The notes under the pieces were generated by a model that searched no databases, had not been told where the DNA came from, and was given only the letters and a program-made list of their open reading frames with translations. A program made the translations under genes and the position numbers. Positions 7,633 to 15,706 of a stretch of 64,000 nucleotides of DNA are shown here, in pieces. Position 1 is the stretch's first letter. Every line of letters begins with the position of its first letter. Source of the stretch: Casp-actino8 sp964614655. Lineage in GTDB: Bacteria; Actinomycetota; Acidimicrobiia; Acidimicrobiales; Ilumatobacteraceae. The stretch is taken from positions 1 through 64,000 of the forward strand of contig CAZTPF010000008.1 of assembly GCA_964614655.1 (NCBI GenBank). The letters are read 5' to 3'.

Positions 7633-8832
7633 TCAGACCGAGACGATCACCGACGAGCCGTGACCGAACAAGCCCTGATTGGCCGTGATGCCGGCCCGAG
7701 CACCTTCGACCTGACGTTCGGCGGCCTGACCGCGTAACTGCCACACGACCTCGCACACTTGGGCGATCGCCTGGGCGGGAATCGCCTCGCCGAAACACGA
7801 CAGACCTCCGCTCGGATTCACCGGAACACGACCGCCGATCGTGGTCACTCCCGATCGGAGCAGACCTTCGGCTTCGCCCGGAGCGCACAGTCCGAGATGC
7901 TCGTACCAGTCGAGTTCGAGAGCCGTCGACAGGTCGTACACCTCGGCCAGCGAGATGTCGGACGGACCGATACCCGCCTCTTCGTAAGCGTTCCAGCAGA
8001 TGGAATCCTTGAAACCGCGCGCCGGCGGGGCGACGACCGCCGACGAGTCGGTCGCGAAATCGGGCAACTCGAGAATCGTCTGCGGGTACGTGGGCGTCAC
8101 CGTGCTGACGGCGCGGATTCGCGGCACTCCCTTCAGCGATCCGAGGCGCTTCTCGGCGAACTCGCGCGAGGCGACGATCATCGCCGCCGCCCCGTCGGAC
8201 GTGGCGCAAATGTCGAGGAGCCGGAGCGGATCGGAGACGACCGGACTGTTGACCACGTCCTCGACCGTGTTCTCCTTACGGAATCGGGCGTTCGGATTGT
8301 GCAGGCCATGACGGGAGTTCTTGACCTTCACCATGGCGAAGTCCTCGGCGGTCGCTCCGTAGAGATCCATGCGCCGACGGGCGAACAAAGCGAAATACAC
8401 GGGGTTGGTGGCACCGAGCAGATGGAAGCGCAGCCAGTCGGGGTCGTTCTTGCGATCTCCGCCCACCGGCGCGAAGAATCCCTTCGGCGTGGTGTCGGCT
8501 CCGATCACGAGCGCGACATCGGAGAAGCCGGCCAGAATCGACGCTCTTGCGGATTGCAGGGCCTGCGCGCCGCTCGCACACGCCGCGTAACTGGACGAGA
8601 CGCTGACACCGGTCCAGCCGAGCTTCTGCGCAAAGGTCGAACCGGCGATGAAACCCGGGTAGCCGTTGCGGATGGTGTCGGCTCCGGCGACGTACTGGAT
8701 GTCGCGCCATTCGAGTCCGGCGTCGGCCAACGCCGCACGCGCCGCCACCATTCCGTACTCGGTGAAGTCGTTGCCCCACTTGCCCCACGGGTGCATACCA
8801 ACACCCATCACGACGAGATCACGGTCGGACAT
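7633..8832 (-). CDS. Thiolase-fold lipid-transfer protein (SCPx/Ltp2-like), partner of DUF35 protein
   Basis: 399 aa thiolase-superfamily protein. The nucleophile is in SYAACASGAQA (about residues 82-92). The C-terminal part has NPSGGLSCFGE, and GLFGHGSS replaces the second-Cys CxG motif of true thiolases, as in SCP2/Ltp-type enzymes. In steroid side-chain degradation Ltp2 is an aldolase that needs a DUF35 partner (ChsH2), and here a DUF35 gene directly precedes it. It therefore probably cleaves a beta-hydroxy- or beta-ketoacyl-CoA, substrate unknown. The ATG at 8832 overlaps the DUF35 stop (TGATG); a GTG one codon upstream is possible. Confidence 0.85.
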   Translation of the reverse strand: MSDRDLVVMGVGMHPWGKWGNDFTEYGMVAARAALADAGLEWRDIQYVAGADTIRNGYPGFIAGSTFAQKLGWTGVSVSSSYAACASGAQALQSARASILAGFSDVALVIGADTTPKGFFAPVGGDRKNDPDWLRFHLLGATNPVYFALFARRRMDLYGATAEDFAMVKVKNSRHGLHNPNARFRKENTVEDVVNSPVVSDPLRLLDICATSDGAAAMIVASREFAEKRLGSLKGVPRIRAVSTVTPTYPQTILELPDFATDSSAVVAPPARGFKDSICWNAYEEAGIGPSDISLAEVYDLSTALELDWYEHLGLCAPGEAEGLLRSGVTTIGGRVPVNPSGGLSCFGEAIPAQAIAQVCEVVWQLRGQAAERQVEGARAGITANQGLFGHGSSVIVSV

Positions 8833-9299
8833 CACTCGCTCCCTTCAGCGGCCGGAGCCCACACGTAGACCATGTGCTCGGTCACGGTGCCGTCCTCGTT
8901 GTCGTCCCGGTACAAGACGTCGGTCTCGAGCTGCATCGCCATCCCGACCCGCAGGTCGGCGGCCAGGACACCTTTGGGCGCCTGTCCGAGAACGATGATG
9001 CCCTCCTTCTCCAACTGCACGGCCACGAGCGCGTATGGCTCGAAAGGATCGCTCGCCTTGTAGGGAGGAGGTGGCGCGTAGCGATTCTCGACGTAGCTCC
9101 ACACCGTGCCACGTCGACTGAGCGGTGTCAGCGACAGCGAAGCGGAGTCGCACGCAGGGTTGGGGCAGTTCTCGGTGCGGGGCGGGAACACGTAGGTTCC
9201 GCACCCGTCGCACTTGCCGCCGATCAGATGGGCGTCGTCGTCGAGCGTGTACCAGCCCTCGACGGCCGGAACTCTCGTGATGCGGGGGGTGTTCGTCAC
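8832..9299 (-). CDS. DUF35 OB-fold/zinc-ribbon acyl-CoA-associated protein
   Basis: 155 aa. The N-terminal rubredoxin-like zinc ribbon is CDGCG (about residues 30-34) with CPNPAC (about 45-50), followed by an OB-fold (about 60-145). DUF35 proteins bind thiolase-fold partners and CoA substrates and often activate them; the adjacent co-transcribed thiolase is the clear partner. The GTG start lies 6 nt after TAGTCT, and that box contains the stop codon of the upstream acyltransferase gene. Confidence 0.88.
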   Translation of the reverse strand: MTNTPRITRVPAVEGWYTLDDDAHLIGGKCDGCGTYVFPPRTENCPNPACDSASLSLTPLSRRGTVWSYVENRYAPPPPYKASDPFEPYALVAVQLEKEGIIVLGQAPKGVLAADLRVGMAMQLETDVLYRDDNEDGTVTEHMVYVWAPAAEGSE

Positions 9300-9305
9300 G
9301 AGATC

Positions 9306-9311
9306 AGACTA
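9306..9311 (-). promoter_or_regulatory. -10 box of leaderless promoter for the DUF35-thiolase operon
   Basis: TAGTCT on the minus strand, 6 nt before the GTG at 9299. Positions 9309-9311 are also the TAG stop of the upstream acyltransferase. Confidence 0.6.
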
Positions 9312-11741
9312 ATCAGAGGCCTCGTCGAGGAAGGGAAGCAGCTCCGCGGCGACGATGGCGGTCAGATCGTCGGAGTCCATGTGGACGCCGTCTCCTCGCA
9401 GACTGCCCGGTCCTCCACGCTCGTTCTCGCAACGCAAGACGATCGACGCCCAGTCGAACAATTCGAGACTCGGCCAGCGTTCGGTGTAGCCGACCATGAG
9501 CTCGTTCCAGCCCTCGACTCTTTCGGGAAGTGCGAACTTGGCTCCGCCGAGCGCTCCTCCGTGAATCAGCGGACTACTGAAGAAGACGACTCGCGCATCG
9601 ACGGCGAGCGCCGCATCGACCAGACGTCCGACCGCCGCTTCGTGACGCGACACGAACTCCGCGTCGTCGAACAGATACCAATCACCATCGGACTCGTACC
9701 TCTGCTCCGACTGCTCGGGCACCGAGACGACCACGGCGACGACATCGGATTGCCGAACCATCGGAAGCCAGTCGTCGATCTTCGGACACGAAGTCATGTC
9801 GAATTCGACTCCTTCCCACCAGCGAACTTCGACCGCTTCGACCAGCGGACAGTTCCGACCTCCGGCCCACACCACTGCGTAGCGGTCGCGCGCCACCGTG
9901 TTCAATGCCTCGGCCACGCCGTACGACACGCTGTCGCCGATCACCATCACCTGCCGACGCTCGTCACGCTCCTCGAGTCCGGCCACGAGCAGATCGAACT
10001 CCGCAGCCACGTCCGACTCGCGAGCCGCGTCGACGTACGCCACGTTCGTGCGCCTCGCGCCGATGTCGGCGATTCGGTTGCCCAACTCGTCACCCGGCGT
10101 GGCGTCGACGAGCAGAGTCGGACGACCCTCGATCAGCGCCGACAACCCTGTGGCGTATCGCAGCGGAACCGTGAACCGACGATCGAGAAGCTCGGGGAAT
10201 TCCAACGATTGACGAGCGGTCGGATCGCCGATCATCGCCTCGATCATCCGGCGTTCATCAGCACCGAACCCGATCACGAGCACGTCCACGTCGTCGATCG
10301 ACTCGAGAAGTTCGTCGAGCGGCGAACAGCCCGCCCGCCCTCCACCCGACAGTCGCAGCGGACAGTCGGCCTCCGTCAGGTCGATCGTCGCGACATCATC
10401 CGCCGAACGACCGACCAGGAGACTCGGCAATGTCGTGTCGGCTCCGACGAACGCGACGCGAAGTGCCGGCGCGTCCGAAACCGTCGACATCGGGCCGCCC
10501 GCCGTCGACGGAGCATCCGACCCTGCGTCGACCTCCTCGGCGTCGAACTCGACGATGCGTTCGGGAGCATCGAGTCCGGCGAGGACGACCGGAGTGCTTC
10601 GCGGGACGAGCGCGATCGTTCCGGCGACGAGAGCCACGACGGCCACGGCGAGCCAGCCGGCCGACGCCGGACGCCGCAACACCCTTCGTCGGCGCACCGG
10701 CTGTTCGACGAGCACGAACGACAGCCCAGCGGCGGCGAAGGCCGAGGTGAGTCGCACGACGTCGAGCATCCAGCCGTCGAACTTCATTCGTTCGGGAGTC
10801 ATGGCCACGAAGATCGGCCAGTGGTACACGTAGGCGCCGTAGCTGATCTTGCCCACGGCGACGAGCGGCCGACATGACATCGCCGAGTTGACCGGACCCG
10901 GTACCAACGTTCCGACGATCACGAGAGCGGAGACGAGCGAGAAGGCCTGCAAGCCTCCGGAATAGACGATCGAGTCGCTCGTACGAATCGAGCCGACGGC
11001 CACCAGAACGACGATCGACGCCACAGCCGAGGCGATCGCGAGGATCCGTGCCGAATTTCGGCCGATCGATCTTCCAATCGGCATGGCAAGGGCGAGCAGA
11101 GATCCGACCAGCAGTTCGAAAGCGCGCACGTGCGTGCCGTAGTAGACGGCGAGCCGTGATTCGGTCGACAGTCCGATCACGAGACTCGCCAGAGCCAAGG
11201 CACCCAGAACCGCGCCGAGCAGGCGACGTCGTCGCAGACGGAGAAGTCCGGCGAAGAGCAACGGCAGGACGACGTACAACTGCTCCTCGATCGCGAGCGA
11301 CCAGAAGTGCTGGACGGGCGAAGCCACCGAGGTGAACAGTTCTTCGTACGAGTTCCCGGTCGACGCGAATCTCCAGTTGGCCGCATAACCCAACGACGCG
11401 AGCAAGTCGCCGCGCAGGCGCGGCCCGTCGAACAGCGAGGTGGTCGCCGACAGCACGGCGAGTGCGGCCAGGGCCAACAGCGACGCCGGCATCAGACGAC
11501 GGAGACGGCGCGCCCAGAATCCGATGAGGTCGACCCGCCCGTCCTGGTCGAACTCGCGCACGACGAGTTGCGTGATGAGGTAACCCGACAACGTGAAAAA
11601 GAGCGAGACGGCGAGCATGCCGCCGGGAACGATCGACCATTCGAGGTGATAGAGCACCACGAGTACGAGAGCCAGGCCGCGAAGTCCGTCGAGTCCGGCG
11701 ACGTAGAGAAGACCTCGTGAACTCGTCGTCGTGCCGCTCAC
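9309..11741 (-). CDS. OafA/YrhL-type membrane acyltransferase with C-terminal SGNH domain
   Basis: 810 aa. Residues about 1-380 form an acyltransferase-3 domain with about ten membrane spans; the usual start GLDGLRGLALVLVVLYHL gives the catalytic His region and RRLRRLMPASLLAL the basic loop. The C-terminal half is a periplasmic SGNH hydrolase-like domain with VIGDSVSYGVAEAL (block I) and a closing DGVHMD (block V Asp/His). Such fusions O-acetylate cell-surface glycans. It is transcribed alone; GGAGG precedes the GTG by about 11 nt and TACACT lies further upstream, so this gene has a leader. Confidence 0.9.
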   Translation of the reverse strand: MSGTTTSSRGLLYVAGLDGLRGLALVLVVLYHLEWSIVPGGMLAVSLFFTLSGYLITQLVVREFDQDGRVDLIGFWARRLRRLMPASLLALAALAVLSATTSLFDGPRLRGDLLASLGYAANWRFASTGNSYEELFTSVASPVQHFWSLAIEEQLYVVLPLLFAGLLRLRRRRLLGAVLGALALASLVIGLSTESRLAVYYGTHVRAFELLVGSLLALAMPIGRSIGRNSARILAIASAVASIVVLVAVGSIRTSDSIVYSGGLQAFSLVSALVIVGTLVPGPVNSAMSCRPLVAVGKISYGAYVYHWPIFVAMTPERMKFDGWMLDVVRLTSAFAAAGLSFVLVEQPVRRRRVLRRPASAGWLAVAVVALVAGTIALVPRSTPVVLAGLDAPERIVEFDAEEVDAGSDAPSTAGGPMSTVSDAPALRVAFVGADTTLPSLLVGRSADDVATIDLTEADCPLRLSGGGRAGCSPLDELLESIDDVDVLVIGFGADERRMIEAMIGDPTARQSLEFPELLDRRFTVPLRYATGLSALIEGRPTLLVDATPGDELGNRIADIGARRTNVAYVDAARESDVAAEFDLLVAGLEERDERRQVMVIGDSVSYGVAEALNTVARDRYAVVWAGGRNCPLVEAVEVRWWEGVEFDMTSCPKIDDWLPMVRQSDVVAVVVSVPEQSEQRYESDGDWYLFDDAEFVSRHEAAVGRLVDAALAVDARVVFFSSPLIHGGALGGAKFALPERVEGWNELMVGYTERWPSLELFDWASIVLRCENERGGPGSLRGDGVHMDSDDLTAIVAAELLPFLDEASD

Positions 11742-11793
11742 GTCTCTTTCACCTCCGAGCAGTGTACGAGCAGCGATCGCGAGCCACCGAGCG

Positions 11794-11814
11794 GATGTGA
11801 CGGGGCGTCAGATT
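11794..11814. promoter_or_regulatory. Putative TetR operator 1 (imperfect) upstream of the acyl-CoA dehydrogenase pair
   Basis: GATGTGAC-N5-GTCAGATT: the right arm is identical to the other sites and the left arm matches 6 of 8. It lies 16 nt upstream of the TAGGGT -10 box of the ACAD gene, in the -35 region, consistent with repression. Confidence 0.55.
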
Positions 11815-11830
11815 TCGCCGAGTGTCCGAC

Positions 11831-11836
11831 TAGGGT
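11831..11836 (+). promoter_or_regulatory. -10 box upstream of the acyl-CoA dehydrogenase pair
   Basis: TAGGGT with 10 nt to the ATG at 11847, leaving at most a 3-4 nt leader. Confidence 0.5.
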
Positions 11837-11846
11837 GCGAGACGCC

Positions 11847-12995
11847 ATGGATCTGCGTGAAACCCCCGAACAATCAGCGTTTCGCTCCGAGGCCCGAACG
11901 TGGCTCGAAGCCAACGTGCCCGCCGAACCGCTCGAGAGTTTCGACACCGAGATCGGCTTCGCCCAGCATCGCGACTGGGAGCGTCGCCTCTCGGAGGGTC
12001 GCTGGTCGGCGGTGTCGTGGCCGGAGAAGTACGGCGGACGTGGGGCCGACTACATCCACTGGCTGATCTTCGAAGAGGAGTACTACCGCTCCGGCGCGCC
12101 CGGACGCGTCAACCAGAACGGCATCTTCCTTCTCGGGCCGACCATCATGGAAGTGGGAACCGACTCCCAGAAGGATCGCTTCCTTCCCACCATGGCCTCG
12201 AGCGAGATCGTGTGGGCGCAGGCCTGGAGCGAGCCGAACGCCGGCAGCGACCTGGCCGGCATCCGCAGCAAAGCGACCCGCGACGGTGACGAATGGATCC
12301 TGAACGGCCAGAAGATCTGGGCCAGTCGCGCCGTGTGGGCCGACTGGTGCTTCGGCATCTTCCGCACCGATCCGACCGCCGAGCGCCACCGCGGACTCAC
12401 CTTCATCCTCTGCCCGCTCGATCTGCCCGGGATCACGGTTCGACCGATCGCCCAACTCGACGGTGACACCGGGTTCGCCGAGATCTTCTTCGACGACGTG
12501 CGGGTGCCGATCGAGAACACCCTCGGCGACGTCGACAAGGGATGGGGTGTGGCCATGGCGACGGCCGGGTTCGAGCGCGGTGTGAGTCTGCGCAGCCCGG
12601 CGCGATTCTCCGAGGCCGCCAATCGCCTCGTTCATCTGTGGCGCACCTACGCCGATCCGAGCGACACCGCACTCGCCGACGCCGTCACCGATGCCTGGAT
12701 GCAGGCCGAGGGTTACCGCCTGCACACCTACCAGACCGTCACCGGCATGCTCGAGGGTCGTCCGATCGGTGCCGAGGCCAGTCTCAACAAGATCTTCTGG
12801 AGCGAGATGGACGTCCGCATTCACGAGATCGCCCTTCAGATCCTCGGACCCGAAGCCGAACGTATGAGCGGCGCGAACGAGCGCTGGGTCGACGGCTTCC
12901 TCTTCTCGTTGAGCGGCCCCATCTACGCCGGGACCAACGAGATCCAACGCAACATCATCGCCGACCGCGTTCTGCAGTTGCCGAAGGGAGTCTGA
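11847..12995 (+). CDS. Acyl-CoA dehydrogenase, larger subunit of an adjacent pair (FadE-like)
   Basis: FAD-dependent acyl-CoA dehydrogenase, about 382 aa. Visible: MDLRETPEQ start, WAQAWSEPNAGSDLAGI (flavin loop), GDEWILNGQKIWAS, and the C-terminal IYAGTNEIQRNIIADRVLQLP. At the classical catalytic-Glu position (YEGT) there is Ala (YAGT), so the base must come from elsewhere, or catalysis may be shared with the next gene product, as in the alpha2beta2 ACADs of actinobacterial steroid catabolism. ATG 11847 is preferred to GTG 11835, which lies inside the -10 box. Next gene 3 nt downstream. Confidence 0.88.
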   Translation: MDLRETPEQSAFRSEARTWLEANVPAEPLESFDTEIGFAQHRDWERRLSEGRWSAVSWPEKYGGRGADYIHWLIFEEEYYRSGAPGRVNQNGIFLLGPTIMEVGTDSQKDRFLPTMASSEIVWAQAWSEPNAGSDLAGIRSKATRDGDEWILNGQKIWASRAVWADWCFGIFRTDPTAERHRGLTFILCPLDLPGITVRPIAQLDGDTGFAEIFFDDVRVPIENTLGDVDKGWGVAMATAGFERGVSLRSPARFSEAANRLVHLWRTYADPSDTALADAVTDAWMQAEGYRLHTYQTVTGMLEGRPIGAEASLNKIFWSEMDVRIHEIALQILGPEAERMSGANERWVDGFLFSLSGPIYAGTNEIQRNIIADRVLQLPKGV

Positions 12996-12998
12996 GCC

Positions 12999-13949
12999 GT
13001 GAAGTTCTCGTTCACCGACGATCAACGTCTCTTCGCCGATGGTCTGCGCGACCTGCTCGACAACGAATGCCCTCCGTCGCTCGTGCGCCACACGTGGGAG
13101 AACGGTTCGGGCCACTCCCCCGAACTCTGGGCCAAGCTCGGTGAGATGGGAGTCCTCGGACTTCTCGTGTCGGAGGAGCACGGAGGGATGGGCGGTGATC
13201 TCGTCGACGCCGTGCTCTTGTTCCAGGAACTGGGCCGAGCCGCGGTTCCCGGTCCGGTCCTCGAACACATGGCAGTGGCCGCTCCCCTTCTCGCCTCGAC
13301 TCACCCCGGCGTCGTCGATGGTTCGACGGTCGCCACCGTTTCGATCGACTCGTCGCCGTACGTCGCTCACGCCCATGTGGCCGACGTGATCGTGACCTGT
13401 GACGGCGCCTGCTCGGATTTCGCCAGCAGCGACGTCGACGGCATCGACGGCGGCCGACGGATCGCCACCGTCAGCGGCGGCCGCGTGACCAGTCTCGACG
13501 TCCCAGTCGACCGCGCTTTCGACGCCATGGCCGTGGCCACCTCCGCTTACATGATCGGACTCGGCGAGCGCATGATCGACGTCGCCGCCGACTACGCACG
13601 TCAACGCGAACAGTTCGGCAAGCCGATCGGATCGTTCCAAGCCGTCAAGCACCTGATGTCGGACGCCCTCTTGAAGGTCGAGTTCGCCAAGGCGCCGACT
13701 TACCGTGCCGCCTGGAGTCTCGCCAGCGGCGAGCCGACGGCGCCGCGCGACGTGAGCATGGCCAAAGCCCTGGCGAGCGAGGCCGCCTACCGCGCGAGTC
13801 GTGGTTCGATGCAAGTGCACGGTGGTATCGGCTACACGTGGGAAGCCGATCTGCAACTCTTCATGAAAAAGGCGTGGGCCCTCTCGCGCGCCTACGGCGA
13901 CGCGACGTGGCATCGCCGTCGCGTCTCGGCCGCCGTGCTCGCGTCGTGA
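12999..13949 (+). CDS. Acyl-CoA dehydrogenase, short second subunit
   Basis: 316 aa, shorter than ordinary homotetrameric ACADs (about 380-400) and typical of the small subunit of heteromeric ACADs. The N-terminal helical domain begins MKFSFTDDQRLFADGL. The middle beta-domain is strongly reduced (about residues 105-165), and the C-terminal domain keeps YARQREQFGKPIGSFQAVKH and the MQVHGGIGYTWEADLQLF motif. It starts 3 nt after the larger subunit, so the two are probably made as a complex. The physiological acyl-CoA is unknown. Its stop overlaps the permease start (GTGA). Confidence 0.87.
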   Translation: MKFSFTDDQRLFADGLRDLLDNECPPSLVRHTWENGSGHSPELWAKLGEMGVLGLLVSEEHGGMGGDLVDAVLLFQELGRAAVPGPVLEHMAVAAPLLASTHPGVVDGSTVATVSIDSSPYVAHAHVADVIVTCDGACSDFASSDVDGIDGGRRIATVSGGRVTSLDVPVDRAFDAMAVATSAYMIGLGERMIDVAADYARQREQFGKPIGSFQAVKHLMSDALLKVEFAKAPTYRAAWSLASGEPTAPRDVSMAKALASEAAYRASRGSMQVHGGIGYTWEADLQLFMKKAWALSRAYGDATWHRRRVSAAVLAS

Positions 13950-14722
13950 ACGCACCAGGTCGTCCGTCGACCACGACCATTGCCCTCGTCGGCGTGGGAG
14001 CGGGGATCCTGTCGGGCCTCTTCGGGGTGGGCGGCGGAATCCTCGTCGTTCCGGCTCTCACCATGATCTTGAAGCTCGACCAGAAATTGGCGAGCGGCAC
14101 CTCACTCGGGGCCGTGTTCCCCATTTCGATCGCGAGTTTGGCGACGTACTGGAGCCAGGACAACGTCGACTGGGTGATGGCACTCTGGCTGGCGATCGGT
14201 GCGGTGGGCGGCGCGATCTACGGCACCAAGTTGATCCACCGGCTACCGCGTCGATTCATCGGTTATCTCTTCACCGCGATGCTGCTGATCACCGCCGTTC
14301 GCCTCTACGTTCCGACGAATGCCGATGGACGCGGTGTGATCGAAGCCGGTGGAGCGATCGCTCTGGTGATCATCGGCTTCCTGACCGGTGTGCTCGCCGG
14401 CCTCCTCGGTATCGGCGGCGGGGTGATCATGGTGCCGATCATGATCGTGCTCTTCAGCGAGATACCGGTCATCGCCAAGGGAACCTCGGCGGCAGTGATC
14501 ATCCCGACTGCGATCATCGGGACTTTGCGGAACCTGAAGGCCAAGAACATCGACACCAAGGTGGCGGTGATCGTCGGACTCGCCGGCATTCCGACCGCGA
14601 TTGTCGGCGGCCTCGTGGCCGACGTCATGAACGAAGACCTGTCGAACGCGCTGTTCGCCACCCTGGTGCTCATCGTCGCGGCCAAGATGTTCCGCGACCT
14701 GCGGAGCGACTCAGTTGCGTGA
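13946..14722 (+). CDS. TauE/SafE-family anion permease (sulfite/organosulfonate exporter type)
   Basis: About 258 aa, 7-8 membrane spans. The two inverted family repeats are visible as GILSGLFGVGGGILVVPAL (about residues 18-36) and GVLAGLLGIGGGVIMVPIM (about 148-166). Family members move sulfite, sulfoacetate, sulfolactate or related anions. It is coupled to the short ACAD by a GTGA overlap, so it is probably part of that operon, though a link between the substrates is not evident. Its last 12 nt overlap the convergent LLM gene. Confidence 0.88.
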   Translation: MNAPGRPSTTTIALVGVGAGILSGLFGVGGGILVVPALTMILKLDQKLASGTSLGAVFPISIASLATYWSQDNVDWVMALWLAIGAVGGAIYGTKLIHRLPRRFIGYLFTAMLLITAVRLYVPTNADGRGVIEAGGAIALVIIGFLTGVLAGLLGIGGGVIMVPIMIVLFSEIPVIAKGTSAAVIIPTAIIGTLRNLKAKNIDTKVAVIVGLAGIPTAIVGGLVADVMNEDLSNALFATLVLIVAAKMFRDLRSDSVA

Positions 14723-15610
14723 CGCAACGGCGTCGGCGAGCGCGTCGAGCATTCGCGGATCGCTCGTGGCCGGAACCACGATGAATTCATCAGCACCTTC
14801 GGCCTCGACAGCGTCGAGAAGTTCGACGAGCGGCCCCACCTCGTGCAACGGCATAGCCGCAGCGAGCGATGCCGCGAGATCCGGAGAGAAGACCCGCAGG
14901 TAGGTCTCGGCGAAGTCGTGAAGGGTGCGACGGGAGTCGTCACCGAGAGCGACGAAGGAACCGGTGACGAGACGGGGCTTCTCCGCCCGTCCGGCATCGG
15001 TCCACGCGGCTTCGGTCTGGCGGAACAGACGCCCCGACTCGGCCGCGTCACCGAGCAACGTGAAACCGCTGACGCCACTCGCCCAGGCCGCGGCCCGTGC
15101 GAGCGACTTCGGACCCATCGCCGAGGCGAGGATCGGCGGCCCCCCGGCCTGCATCGGTTCCGGACCGACTCGCTCGCCGTCGGCGGCCGCTCCGCCGTTC
15201 CAGAGTCGACGCACTTCGGCGACCGCCTCGTCGAGCCGACCGTGCCGACCGGCGAACGGCGACCCGAGCGCCTGGTAATCCTGCTGGCGTCCGCCCACCC
15301 CGACCGCCACCTCGACCCGTCCGCCCGACACCACGTCGAGCGATGCCAGTTCCTTGGCGACCATCGCTGGTGCGTGCCACGGCAACACCACCACGTTGAC
15401 CAGGACCCGAACCCGGGAGGTGAGGGCGGCCGCTGCCGAACACAGGGTGAAGCCGTCCAGATTGTGGAAGGTGATGCGCTCCCCGGCCGACACGCTCGAG
15501 AACGGCCCCTCGTCGATCCCTCGACACCAGGCCACGAGGCGATCTCGATCGAGTCCGGTGGCCATCTGCGGAAGGGCCACTCCGACGGTCATGCGGTGGG
15601 TTCGCGTCAT
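14711..15610 (-). CDS. LLM-class (luciferase-like) flavin- or F420-dependent oxidoreductase
   Basis: About 299 aa TIM-barrel of the bacterial luciferase superfamily. Visible are a first strand at TVGVALPQ, VNVVVLPWHAPAMVAKELASLDVVSGGR and VGVGGRQQDYQALGSPFAGRHGRLDEAV, typical of actinobacterial F420-linked members. Substrate unknown. ATG 15610 and ATG 15592 are both possible; the shorter form begins directly at the conserved strand. Divergent from the amidohydrolase gene across an operator; convergent with the permease gene. Confidence 0.82.
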   Translation of the reverse strand: MTRTHRMTVGVALPQMATGLDRDRLVAWCRGIDEGPFSSVSAGERITFHNLDGFTLCSAAAALTSRVRVLVNVVVLPWHAPAMVAKELASLDVVSGGRVEVAVGVGGRQQDYQALGSPFAGRHGRLDEAVAEVRRLWNGGAAADGERVGPEPMQAGGPPILASAMGPKSLARAAAWASGVSGFTLLGDAAESGRLFRQTEAAWTDAGRAEKPRLVTGSFVALGDDSRRTLHDFAETYLRVFSPDLAASLAAAMPLHEVGPLVELLDAVEAEGADEFIVVPATSDPRMLDALADAVASRN

Positions 15611-15665
15611 GGACCCACTCTCGCCCACCAACCCCGAATCCGCCAATTCACCTGGGCCGACGCAG

Positions 15666-15686
15666 AATCTGACACACCGTCAGATT
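15666..15686. promoter_or_regulatory. Putative TetR operator 2 (perfect palindrome) upstream of the amidohydrolase
   Basis: AATCTGAC-N5-GTCAGATT, perfect 8-nt arms. It ends 7 nt before the TACCCT -10 box, so a bound repressor would block RNA polymerase. Shared with sites at 11794, 16935 and (variant) 58760. Confidence 0.7.
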
Positions 15687-15693
15687 TCAGTGC

Positions 15694-15699
15694 TACCCT
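15694..15699 (+). promoter_or_regulatory. -10 box of leaderless promoter for the amidohydrolase gene
   Basis: TACCCT with 7 nt to the ATG at 15707; this decides the start. Confidence 0.6.
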
Positions 15700-15706
15700 C
15701 GACTTC

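Noticed and set aside
11874..13955. Long open frame (about 690 codons) on the minus strand opposite the two ACAD genes
   Set aside because: It is an antisense frame of high-GC coding DNA; the plus-strand genes have complete ACAD motifs, and the antisense protein is low-complexity without any recognisable domain. The same applies to long antisense frames at 8874-10877, 15680-16933, 19592-21301, 25488-27146 and 52848-54686.
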